From assembly GCA_021464525.1 (NCBI GenBank), contig JADRCO010000134.1, positions 1 through 50,372 of the forward strand: 50,372 nucleotides of DNA, in the 5' to 3' direction. The first letter of the stretch is position 1. Each line of letters starts with the position of its first letter. This DNA is from Rhizophagus sp. LPA8_4_AMF. Taxonomy: Eukaryota > Glomeromycota > Glomeromycetes > Glomerales > Glomeraceae. The notes beneath the pieces were generated by a model. That model was not told where the DNA came from. It worked only from the letters and a program-made list of their open reading frames with translations, and made no database searches. Both the position numbers and the translations under genes were made by a program. Positions 23,301 to 35,719 of this stretch are shown in pieces.

Positions 23301-25987
23301 TAATGATCTCAAAGAAAAAGAAAAAAATATATTAAAGAGAAAGCCTATCTGGCCTAAAGAAAATTTTTCAAAAAAAGCAAAAGTTCGTCGTTACATTGCC
23401 AATCAATTGTATTCACCCATACCATTACATCGTGAATTTGGTTTACCTGTAATTAATTGGAAAGGAAGATGGGGTCGTCACACTCCGGAAGGTACTATAT
23501 TTGATTTTTTTTTTTATATAATTAGTTAATCTATAGTTGAAAAATAAAAAAATATTTTAAAATTTGTAGGGAAATTCTTAATTGAATTGGGTTTACAAGA
23601 ATATCCTAAACTTCAAAAAATTCTAGAACTTATAATGCCACCAACACCTCCAAAAATTCGTACGAAAGCTTTTAGATATTTTATCGATAATTTTAAAGAT
23701 AGATATTCCAAAAATTACAAGCCAACTGAAATCAATGTTACATTTTTGCCATGCAGAAATCCATACGTTTATGCGAAACCTACAGAATGTTATATTAATC
23801 CTGAATGCATGAAATTGAATTTTAATGTTATACGCCAAGAATATTTGTATTGCGCGGAACAATTTGGGGTTCAACAAAATCCTAGCCCTGATAAACTTTT
23901 GAAGAGTTTGATCGATAAACCACCACGAAATATAGCTAAGGCAAAAGGAGTTTTTGAATATTTGGCTTCACAACAAGGAAATTTTACACTTTCTGATTGG
24001 AAGATTCTTGGTGATCTTAATTTTATTCCAATCAAAGATAAAACTAGACCTAATGCAATTACTCTTATCAATCCACATAATTGTTTCTTTAAATGCTCAG
24101 AAAATAGGTATGTATTATGTTTATATAAAGTACATTTTATGGGGAGACCTTTTTTTTTTTTAAGTAAAAATTTTTTTCTTTAGTTTGCAAGAATTCTTTA
24201 CATATGTTGATTTTGGAGAGATGGCAAAAATATTTCTTCAAAGTTGCGGTGTTAAAAATGAACCTTCTATGATAGAATTTGCTGAATTATTGGTGAAATC
24301 ATCACGCGAATTGTGGAATTCTCTCGATAATGAGAAATATTCAAACATTTTAGATAGAATTGCCACTCAAATTTCTATTATAGAATCTAATAAACCAAGC
24401 TTAATTATGGATATGAAAAGAGAACCTATTTTAATAGGTATAGAGAAGAAAAACCGTAATGGTGAAAAGATTGAACAGAAAGAATTGGCTTCAGCAATAA
24501 ATATTTTCATAAATGACGATCAAGTATATCAACAAATTTTTAGACCGTTGATAGCTCCAGAAACCGATTTAATGGAAAAATTTTATAAGGTATGTTACCT
24601 ATAAATTTATTTTAATTTTACAGAGATACGAGTATGGAAAAATTATCATATAGAAATATTTAAAATATTAACGATAAATTTGATATTTTAGAAATTGGGG
24701 TGTAGATCGTTATCTGAATCAGTACAAGAAACTGTAATTCCAAAAGGTATTATTAAAAAAACTGAGAATTCTATGAAGATAAGGAAAACATTAGTGGGAA
24801 AAGCTGGTTTATTTTATTATGATATTTCTAAAGCGAAGATTTTAAGAAATGAGGAATGGCTTAAAAACTTGAAAGTGAGAGTAGTTGATCATATGGAAGC
24901 AGTTTATAAGTTAGATAATAATGTTCAGATTAGAAATGATACTACTGCTTGCGTACTTGAAAGTAGCGAGTTGAGTTCATGGGTACTTTATATAACACCC
25001 GATCCAGACAATCTTGATATTTCACAATGTATATGCAAACATATTTTTAAATCACCTAAATTTAAGGATTATTCCTATTTCAGTGTTATCTTAACCACAC
25101 CTTTATCAAGTTTGGAACGTAAGGGATATCCGGTTGATCGTATATTAAAATCTAAATCACAGAATGTTGTTAAGCAATATAGTCAAAAACCTACCGTTAA
25201 ATCACCAGTTACTGTAAATCCTCAATTTACTCAAAGTTTACGAAATTCTTTACGAAATGCAATAAAAACTTGCCATTCTAACCTTGGGAGTACTATTGAT
25301 AATCAAGCTTGTACTAGGGTTGTTAAAGAAAGTGAATCAAGTTACTGTGATGTCATACCTGGTACGAACAAGATATTCGAATATATATATAATATATATC
25401 TTTTATAATTATATTTTTATTCTTATTAATTTTGATTCATCTATTTTTATAGGTCATTTATTATACTGTGTTGGAAACGAACATGGTATTGAACTTTATG
25501 ATACTAAAGGTTTTAATCAAGCGGAAATTTTATCTTCATCAAATCGTGCTTCATTGTTCCGTTTTTTAGTTATATTAAAAAATATTGCGAGTGTATTTGA
25601 ACTTGAATTACAAGCCATTCATGTATTTTATGATAATTATACCAACAGTGTTGCATTTAATCGTGATAGATCATTATTTTTTAATTTAAAATTTTACATT
25701 GGTTTTCACGATAAAGAATGTATTGTTAAACCTACAAGCGATGCCATGACTTATTGGTATTTGACATTTTGTCATGAATTGGCACATAATTATATTCAAT
25801 CTCATAGTTCTGATCATGAAGTAAGTATATATTATTTATTTATTTTAATTATTTTATATACGTATATTTTTTTTTATTAATTTAAAATTCTTAATTGTTT
25901 AAAAATAATTAGTATTACTTATCATCATACGCAGAAGCTTATATGTCAAAACTTTTAGCAATGTTGAAAAAACTTCAAATTTCATAA
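20363..25987 (+). CDS. Sacsin/Hsp90-like GHKL ATPase with C-terminal HExxH domain, paralogue A
   Basis: Fourteen exons: 20363-20463, 20568-20614, 20707-20882, 20973-21028, 21104-21233, 21312-21356, 21438-21980, 22060-23148, 23212-23491, 23570-24107, 24184-24589, 24692-25361, 25453-25820 and 25913-25987. All phases join, giving about 1507 residues. The N-terminus is a GHKL ATPase fold. The N-box is FRELMQNSDDA (E44, N48, D51). The G1 position is FKNNGF (83-85). The G2 box is IGAFGVGFYSLFSV (109-122). The large middle region matches my recollection of the fungal DUF3684 (sacsin-related) family, which is of similar length. The C-terminus has HELAH at 1468-1472 and E1491, an HExxH-X18-E arrangement typical of gluzincin zinc peptidases. 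Function is unproven: likely an ATP-driven chaperone-like protein, possibly proteolytic. Confidence 0.85.
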
Positions 25988-26014
25988 GATGATGATGATG
26001 ATGATGATGATGAT
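25988..26014 (+). repeat. (GAT)9 microsatellite directly after the stop of paralogue A
   Basis: Nine GAT triplets follow the TAA stop at 25985-25987 without a gap and in the same frame. They would encode poly-Asp only on readthrough. Paralogue B has no such tract. Confidence 0.85.
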
Positions 26015-29000
26015 ACAAAAGAGTTTTTAGTTGGGTTTACTTTTTTTTATATAATTTATTTTTTATTTTTATTTTCATTTTTATTTTTATCTTTTTTATT
26101 TTATTTGATTTTTAAATATTATTTATATTTCAAATGATATATTTTTTATTTATTTATATGATATGTAAAAACAATATTATTTATTACATGTTAAATAAAT
26201 CATAACATATAACTGATCCATCGATTACTATGCATGCATATTAGAATTAATATCTTTATTATTTTAAATTCATTTTTGTAATGCCAAACTTTTTGCGCGT
26301 AAGCTAATAACTAATAAGTAATAACTATAATGACTTTTATATGAATTATACTCACTTATTCGGCTAGAATTAATTTTTTAAAAAAAAGTCTGATCGAATT
26401 GAATAATTATTTGTGCCATTAGACGTAAATTGGAAACGAAAATTTATGAATCAGAAACGTCAAATACTGAACGCAAAGCTGGATAGAGTGTAATATGTTG
26501 GTATTAGTGGTATTAGTTGAAAAAAAAAAATACCATATGCTTACATTTTTGTTATTTTTGTTCCTGAAAGATCCTCAATTTTTTTCAGGTTTGAATTATC
26601 AATTAAGTCACCTCTTAACTGTAGACTTTTTTCGTTGATCTTGACAAGAGATAGATAATATACTTTGAGCGAGACATTATTTTACTAAATATGAACAATG
26701 TTATACTTTTATGCGTTATATACTGTATATATAAGATTTGAATAAATTAAAGATGAGATCACTTTAGCGGGAAATTTAGGAACCCAATTATCGTAACTTT
26801 GTTTTGTTCAACCAAACCATTAAATGGCAATCCATATTTGGGAACCTTTATTATAAGTAATTTAGTAAAATGATTATTGATTATTAAACGAAAAGATTCA
26901 TTACGTACGTATCAGATATAGACATGTTAATGTTAATCTTTGAGAATAATTTGACATTGTTAATTACTGTTGATATCTTGATTATTTCAATATTAATCGC
27001 AAGAGAACGGTGTACCTAAAATATAGAAAATACAATTATCAATTATCATATTTATAATTTATTTTTTAAAAAAATGAAAACAAATAAAAAGAGTTTTGTA
27101 ATTTTAAAACCAGTGATAAACAATACACAGTTTGTAAATAAGTTTGAATGGTAATTAATGTTCTATCTCAGTTGTTGCGTAACGTTCAAGTTTGGCATAT
27201 TTGATATTAAAGTTGTCCCTGAGATGCCGCTTGGAGAAAAATTAAGCTGCGCTTACAAAAAAGAAAACTCTCTCTAAGTGCTCTCTCTCTCTAATTGCAC
27301 GCGCTATATATTTTTTCTCTAAATGCACCCTCTTACTCAGTCCCAATTATATAGAGATCAATATAAAATTTCTATCCCTAAATGCATACTCTCTCCAAAT
27401 GCACATGAGTTTGTCTTTCTTTTCGATAATTATCGTATTTAAAAACAAATGATTATAAAAACGCGAAAATTCAAAACTTTCAAATTAAACGTAATTGGTT
27501 ATAATTATATGTAATCCTTAAAAAATAGCGTACTGATTTTCTTGACTCGTGATTATTTCTAATGGAATATCTTACAATGTATGTATCTATCTCTTCAATT
27601 TCATATTAATTACACGTTAATAAATATAACAACTTTCATGGTATTATAAATAATAGCATGGTAAAAACTCGAGTAGATAATAAAAGTTTAGGATAATCGT
27701 CCCAGATTTTTAGTGTTCATAACATAGCATCTTAGCATTTTCTCGTTTCTTATAGTCCTGAATATTTAATGAAAATAATTTATCTATTTTTAATTTTAAA
27801 GCTCTTGTTGCTATGACCACAACACAGTATATAAAATTTAAGGCTAGCCGAGTTCATAGCTTAAAATTTTTAATAATATGTTATATTCCATACTCTATAT
27901 TATTTCTAATAAACGTCAGTAGTATTTACTGCCAAAGAAAAAGTAATAGAAAAGTTTCATTTTAAATAGGTTTGTGGTTCGTTCGTTTTAAATTAAATTG
28001 TAATTGTAATTGATCAAATCGTTGCAACCGCAATACCGCATCTAATTCTGTGCTGACGAAAAATATGATGGAAAAAGTAAATGAGAGAACATACAGATAG
28101 CTCGAATTAGAGTGTATATATATATGCCGGGTAGACTTTGCATAAAGATTATAAAGATTGCACATTATATAGAATAATAAAATATAATCAACTTTTACAA
28201 AATAATATAATATCCACAGGAGTCACGCATTAAAGAATTTTTTTAAAATATTCACTTTCTACTGATGTATATAAAAGAGTCTCGAATAAACAATCAAATT
28301 CATTTTTTTTTTTTAATTAGTTGTTAGTTTCAAGAATCTGATGATTTATTGTCATTTCTATAGTTCGTAGTACTTTATAAAATATAAATTAACCATAAGG
28401 ATCAATTGTAAGAGTTACCCATTATTTTTGTCTTTATCTTCTTTTCCATTAATCGAAACCAATTTTGAATTAAGATCATTGTAGTCAATAAATGAAGAAT
28501 ATACGATACCAGTTTTACTTCGCGCACGAGGTATAGTATAAGGGCTACGACTAATGAACAGAATGTTGTCTTCAAATCTTCAATAAGATTTTCAGAAAAT
28601 ACATTGCTATGTTCAGAGATACTATATATTTGAGAGCGACTAATATAAATTATGGTCCATTCTCAATAATTCGCCCGAGTGTAGTCATGGGCGATTTTCT
28701 GGGTCACCCGCAAAAAAAATAATAGATAGCTTCTAAGCATAAAAAAAACAATGGTTAAAAGTACAAAATCGCAAGTGATGCAAATAAAAACAACCATCCT
28801 GGAATATCACTTTAATGATTATTTAATAATATAGTCGGCGAAAAGTCGGTAAATCAATTCGAAAATTCGAACCGATTTTCCGCTTAAATTGTGTAAATTT
28901 TGAATTCAGCCAAATTTAAATTATACAAATTTACCATATAAGGGAAATTTTTAATTAAAATATGATACTGAATCGCATTATGCGACATCTATTCACGTCT

Positions 29001-30169
29001 TATTATTAATCGCCAGGTACGTAGTCAGCCGCTTTATTATGCATTACCCCAGTTCACTAAATGATTCGTAAAATTATTTATTTATGTGTTTGTGTGACAA
29101 AGAACATAAACAGAAATTGGAGTGAGGATTAAATTTTTAAAAAGTATGAAAACTGATAATAAGAAAATTAATATTTTCCTAAAGTGTATTTCAACATCCA
29201 ATATTAAAATGGAAAATGAGGAATTCGGATTTAGTTTGGAGAAAATTATTGTACTGGAATATTGTAAAATATTTATTTTTATGGTAATTTGTCTATGTTA
29301 CCTTTTTTTTTTTTTTTACTGTTACGCCCACTTTCATTATATTCCTTTTTCGACATCATTCTTTTATCCTTTTTTTGATTTTCATTTCTATTATATTATT
29401 CCCTAGTTTGGCATCACTTTGCATAAACAGATAGCAAATTTATTAACTTTATTCTTAGATTAGATATAACGGCGAATAAAATTCATACGTTTATTAAAGT
29501 TTTAGTAATATCTCTATATATATTCGAACAATAAATAAACAGATAATAGATAATAGATATAATATTTATTTTTTGTCCTTTGGCTGGAATTTGTTTTTGG
29601 TAGTGTACTAAAAAACGCCTCGCTTACCATTAATAAAGTACAATGAATACAAAAATTTCAAATTGTCGTTCTTTAATACAAAAGTGACATCATAATGAAT
29701 CAATGAAAATAAACTGCAACATGTGATGTTAAGAAATACTCTATCATTGATTAATACGAAGTTTATTTTCTTCTAGAATTCATTAAAACGTACGTATTCC
29801 GTATTCGTAATTTATTCGAGTGTTGATCACGTAAAAAAAGTTACATTTCTATGGAATTATGTTTTTCGTGTCTTATTATATTCCAAATTCTTGAAACTGG
29901 ATTTTAAGGGGTAAAAGGCATTATTATATATTATAATTTATTTTATTAATAGTTATGAAGTTGTTTTTATAATCCCTTTAATCAATCTAAAAGTTTCGTT
30001 TATTCAAAGATAATGCGTGTTCTCCGTTTTATTTATCCGTGTAACGTAACTCAAAGTTATGTAACAGATAAATAAATAACCCGGATCGAATCTTTTCGAG
30101 ATACCTCTCCTTCGGTCTTTCTATAAAAAATTTTCATATATTTAATATATTTATTATTAGTAATTTCTC
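26015..30169. other. 4.1-kb spacer between the two sacsin-like paralogues
   Basis: AT-rich and without a supported gene. Open frames at 27962-28165 and 29122-29406 lack domains. At 27270-27410 there are imperfect repeats of CTCTCTAAATGCAC-like words. Near 28830-28890 short symmetric words resemble GGCGAAAAGTCGG and CCGATTTTCCGC. No relic of a further paralogue was recognised by eye. Confidence 0.5.
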
Positions 30170-33100
30170 ATGTCATTAGATAATTTTAGATCTAAAGTCC
30201 TTTCAAATTCAGATGGGGAAGAAAGAGTCGAAGTTAATCAAAGACTCTTGATCGATAAGATTTTGGCTCGGTAAGATGATAATGTTAAATATGCACATAT
30301 TTTTTATTTCATTAACTAAAAGAAATTTTATCAATTTTTTACGTTAGGTACCCTTCTGAATTTGTAGTATTTCGTGAATTAATGCAGAATTCTGGTAAAA
30401 ATTTTAGCTTTCATTATCATTCATATTTGACGATATGATATAAGGTTATTGATATATATTTATTTGTAAATAAAGATGATGCGGGGTCATCAACGGTTCA
30501 AATTATTTTTGAAACTGCAAATAATAATTACAAAGCTGTACGAAATCCATCAAATCCATCCAAAAGGTTGAGTTTAGATAGAAAAATGGAGAACAAAATT
30601 ACGCGAATTATATTTAAAAACAACGGATTCGCTTTTAGAGTTGAGGATTGGAATCGATTAAAGAAAATTGCTGAAGGAAATCCAGATGAACAAAAAGTAA
30701 ATTATTTAAAAATCATAATTTTATTAAATTAAACACTACAATAACTTATCTTCAATAAATTTATAGATTGGAGCTTTCGGTGTTGGCTTTTATTCATTGT
30801 TTTCAGTTTGTGAAGAACCATTGTAAGTAATTATAATAATTTTGTGAAACTATTATCAATATTAATTCAACTTTTGCTTGATAGCGTTTCTTCTGGTGGA
30901 CAAGGGATGGCTTTTTATTGGCGTGGAAACCAATTATTTGTAAAACAAGCACAAACTGGTGATGATGATAAAGTTTGGACAACATTTTTAATGGACATGA
31001 GGGAACCTTTAGAAGTAAATATTTAATATAAAGAATATATTTATTGTTATATTTAATTAATATTTAACGGCATGGCTTTTTTTTCTAATACATTAATTAG
31101 ATTCCAGATCTTGAAAAATTCGCACGGTTCTTAGCAAATTCATTGGTGAGCTTATAAATGCTTTTATGATATGATTAATAATATAAGTATATATGCACTT
31201 ATACTTTTTTTTTTTATTAAATTTAATAGGGATTTACAGGAAATCTTCAAGATGTGCTTGTACATGTTAATGATATATTGGTAATTCAATTGTCAAAGAA
31301 AATGCAAGATCCGAAACCAATAAATATTACACCCGATTTCAATACGTTTTCTCCTCAAAAGATATTTAATCTTACCTTAGCAAATGTTAGATGTGCTCAA
31401 TTATATATGAAGAGATTGGTGATTCCGAAAAATATGAACTTAAGACAATGGATTTCGTTACCAAACGATCTTCAAATAGAAGAAGCATCTATATTTCTTA
31501 GAGTTGTCAATGGAAATTTGGATGTTAACGTCAGCGATGAGATTTCTTCAGAAATGGAAAGGGTTACAAAAAAGAAACCACCAAGTAAAACGACTATTCA
31601 AATGATTTATACTGGAGTTGATGAAGATGGTAGTTATAATATGGATGTTTCGCCAATTTTTAAAGACTTACTTCCATATCCCGGACAAGGAAAGATATAT
31701 ATTGGTTTTCCAACTCATCAAACCACCGGATGTTGTTCTCACTTAGCGGCTCGTGTAATTCCTACTGTACGTATATATTATCTTATTGAATAGATAAGAA
31801 TTCTATTTATTTTTCTAACGTATAGAATTTATTTTATCTAGGTGGATCGTGAATCAATCGACTTGGTGGAAAAAACTCTGCTTATATACAATGGCGAAAT
31901 GTTACGTTTAGCAGGAACATTGTGCAGAATTTTACATGAAAATGAAATGGATCAAATAGCATGGGTTTTTAATGAAAAGATCGTTAATAATACGAACAAT
32001 GATGAAGATAGAAAATCTATCCGTGGATATCTTGAAAGCTGGGCAATATATGCCTTAACACATTTTACTTTTAATCCAAGTACACCAAATGCGCAAGTTG
32101 GAGTAATTGCGGAATCACAATTTTTCAATTGTTCGAAAAATATATTACCAATTTTGTCAACGAATGGCGTTCTTCCAATATCTAATGTTCGTATTCCAAA
32201 TCCAGCAATGGCAGGATTCATAAAAACCGTTCCAGTTGTTCCGAAGATTATATTCGATCAGTGTTACATATTTTTTAAGAAAGCAAGGGATACGATGAAA
32301 CTTATAAAGGAATTGACTCTTCAAGATGTCTTTCATGAATTAAGAAGTCGAACACTTTCTGAAGACGAAATGACCGACCTTTTGAAATGGTGGATTTCAT
32401 ATAGATCTAGAGGATCTTTTGTTAGAGTAACGGAAATTTCGCAGTTTATGCAACTTGCACGTTTTGGAAATAACTCTCGATCTTTAAATACAATTCGTTA
32501 TTTTTTGAACCCAGCAGTAATTCCTTCAGAAATGGATGTTCCAGTTGATGTACTTCCATTTAATATATCCAAATACTTAAAAAAGCAAGATCTTGAAAAA
32601 TGGGCTGGATGGTCAGAATTATCTTTGATTAATTGGGCAAGGTTTATTGTCAAAAAATCTGATCTGGAACGCGACCCTACATTTGCTAAGAAAGTTATCC
32701 AAATTTTAGGAGAGGGTTTAAGTAATTTTTCACAAACTGACAAGGAAATTATTCAACAGTTATTTGCTCATAAAAAATGTATTCCAACAAAATTCGGAAT
32801 AAAGATTCCAAATGAAGCTTATTTTAAAGAAGTTGATCTATTTTCTGACTTACCTACTATCGATTTAGAAGAAACTACAAATCTTAAAAATATATTGGAA
32901 CTATTTGGTGTTCGAAAGGTAAAAGAATTAATATTTTTTTTTTTTTAATTTACTTTATGATAATTGAATTTATTTTGAAATTTATCTATAGGTTGTTGAA
33001 TTGAAACTTATTTTTGATCGCCTTGTTGGTCAAGGAAATTGGGATCATATGCAACTCGCAAAATATCTTTCTTCAATGTCAAGTAATCTTAAACAAAATG

Positions 33101-35719
33101 AAATAAATATATTAAAGGACAAACCCATCTGGCCTATAGAAAAAAGTTCATCACGGTCTAAAAAAGGTGAATCTAGGGAAACACAACGGTTTGTCGCGAG
33201 ATCTTTGCATACACCTTCGGATATACATCGTGAATTTGGTTTACCTCTGCTTGATTGGAAAGGAGAATGGGCTAGTCAATCACATGAAGGTAAATGTTAT
33301 TGTAAGTACAGCAAATTTATTTATTTTATCTAAAAAAAATATATATATTTTTTTCTTTTTTATCGTAGGAAAATTTATTATTAGATTGGGTTTACAAGAG
33401 CACCCTACACTTATGAAAATTTTGGAGCTGGCGGCATATCATTCAAATCTCAAAATTCGTAGCAGGGCTCTCAGATATTTCATTAATAATTTTGAAGAAA
33501 AATATTCTAGAGATTATGATCCTCAAGTTAATATTGCATTCTTACCTTGTACGAATCGAGGTACTTATGCAAAGCCTTCAGAATGCTATATTAGTTCAGA
33601 ATGCACAATAATGAAATTCAATGCTGTAAGTCAAGATTTACGGTTTCAAGTAGAACGATTTGGTGTTCGACAGCATCCTAGTCGTGAAGAACTCTTAGAA
33701 AGATTAAACGAAGAACCACCACGACATGAGAATAAGGCGAAGACTATTTTTGAATATTTGGCATCACGACAAACAAATTTTACCGATGATGATTTTAATT
33801 CTTTAACTGATTTAAAATTTATCCCAATAAAGAAAAATTCTCGAGCTAAAATAACTCTTGCCAGTCCACGTAATTGTTTTTTAACTGTTCAAGAAGAGTA
33901 CGTATATAATTATAATTTTTGTGTAAATCTTTTTTATGAAGTTTAAAATAACTTAAAAAGGGATTTTTTTTATTTAGATTGAAAAATTTCTTTTCATGCA
34001 TTGATTTTGGAAGTAAAGCAAATAGATTTCTTCAAGCTTGCGGTGTTAAAAACGAACCAACTGCAACTGAACTTTCTGAATTATTAGTAAGTTCATCACG
34101 TGAAGTGTACAATTCACTTGGAAATTTGGAAAAATACTTAGATATTTTAAGAAAAATTGCATTTAATTTTAGTACTATAGATAAACCAAGTTTAATTGCA
34201 GTAATGAAAAAATCACCTATTTTAATAGGTGTTAAGAAACTTAACAATGGGACTGAATCTTCTGGTTTGGCTTTAGGGAAAGACATTTTTATAAACGATA
34301 ATGCTGCATATCAACCAGTTTTTGAACCATTTACAGCTCCAGTAGAAAATGATCATTATATGAAAATTTTGTATAATGTAAGTCTTTCAATTGACTCTAA
34401 TTTACGTATATGAAGTATTTTCATCATTGTGTATATATATATTTTTTTTAGGAATTGGGGTGTAGATCCTTACATGATTCCGTGCAAGAAATTGTAAGGC
34501 CAATAGGTATTCGAGGGAATAATCTTGATCCAAAAACTGAAGAATTAGAAGAAACAATCATAGAGAGAGCAAGTTTGTTTTACTATGAACATTCTGACAC
34601 TAAAAAAAGCATTGATTGGTTTAGAAGACTGAAAGTTAAAGAGGCTAGCTATATGGAGACAACTTTTACATTAGATAATAAAACTATAGTTAAAAGAAGA
34701 CATACTACTGCTTGTATTCTTCAAGATATTATATATGTAACAACTAAACCTGCTCCACTTGATATTGCAGAACAAATAGTCAAGAGCATTTATGTAAAAT
34801 TTGAATGGAAAGATGTCTTTAGTGTAACTGTGCTTTTAACTGAAGAATTAACTACTTTAAAACGTAAGGGATATCCAGTCGATCACATATTAAAGCAACA
34901 AGATTTACGATATGCGTATCAACAATCCATTGTATATAATGATAAAAAAATAGTTAAAGTGACCCCTGTATCTACTCAAAGACTACGAAATTCTTTACGT
35001 GATTCCATTAGATCTTGTAATTTAAATGTAGGAAATATTAATGGTATTATTAGCCAAGCTAATGTTACAACTGTTAATGAAAGCAAAGCAAGTTATTGTG
35101 ATATTATACCAGGTATAAAACGCTTAATATTTTTGATTTTAAAAGTTGATTATTATATAATATTAATTGGTTTATTTTGCGTTTTTTAGGCCATTTATTA
35201 TCTCACGTTGGAACTATACGGGATATTAAATTATATGATACTAAAATTTATCAACCAGAGATCATGTCCACATCAGTTACTGTTCAATTAAATCATTTTA
35301 TAGATATATTAAGAGATCTTGCGGGCATTTTTGAACTTGTACCGAAAGTTGTTCATATTTTTTATGATAATAACTCAAATTCAATTGCATTCAATCGTGA
35401 TGGAGCGTTATTTTTCAATTTAAGCTATTATATCGCGTTACACGAACAAGATTGTAAAATTAGACCTACAAATGATGCTATGACCTATTGGTTTATGACA
35501 TTTTGTCACGAATTAGCACATAATTTTGTTGTAAATCATAGTTCCGAACATGAAGTAAGTATATCTTAAATTTCAATAATCTAATTTTATGAATCTAATT
35601 ATTTATATATTTATTCAATTGTTTATTTTATTTTTCAATAGTTTTATTTTTCATCATTTACGGAAACTTATATGTCGAAATTTATAGCAATGATGAAAAA
35701 CCGTGGAATTATATGGTAA
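30170..35719 (+). CDS. Sacsin/Hsp90-like GHKL ATPase with C-terminal HExxH domain, paralogue B
   Basis: Fourteen exons: 30170-30270, 30348-30394, 30476-30696, 30767-30822, 30885-31014, 31101-31145, 31230-31766, 31842-32918, 32992-33289, 33369-33897, 33978-34377, 34452-35112, 35190-35554 and 35642-35719. They give about 1514 residues. Every intron matches paralogue A in position and phase. The N-box is FRELMQNSDDA (E44, N48, D51), the G1 position is FKNNGF (98-100), and the G2 box is IGAFGVGFYSLFSV. A 15-residue Lys/Asn/Ser-rich insertion, relative to A, lies before the G1 box. The C-terminus keeps HELAH (1474-1478) with E1497 in the same X18 spacing, preceded by IAFNRDGALFFNL. The frame is intact throughout, with no stops or frameshifts, so both copies look functional. 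Tandem position and gene structure indicate local duplication. Sequence divergence suggests it is not very recent. Confidence 0.85.

Noticed and set aside
25284..25880. Alternative upstream part of the open frame covering exon 13 of paralogue A
   Set aside because: Its first third is exon 12 in the wrong frame plus intron; only 25453-25820 is exon.
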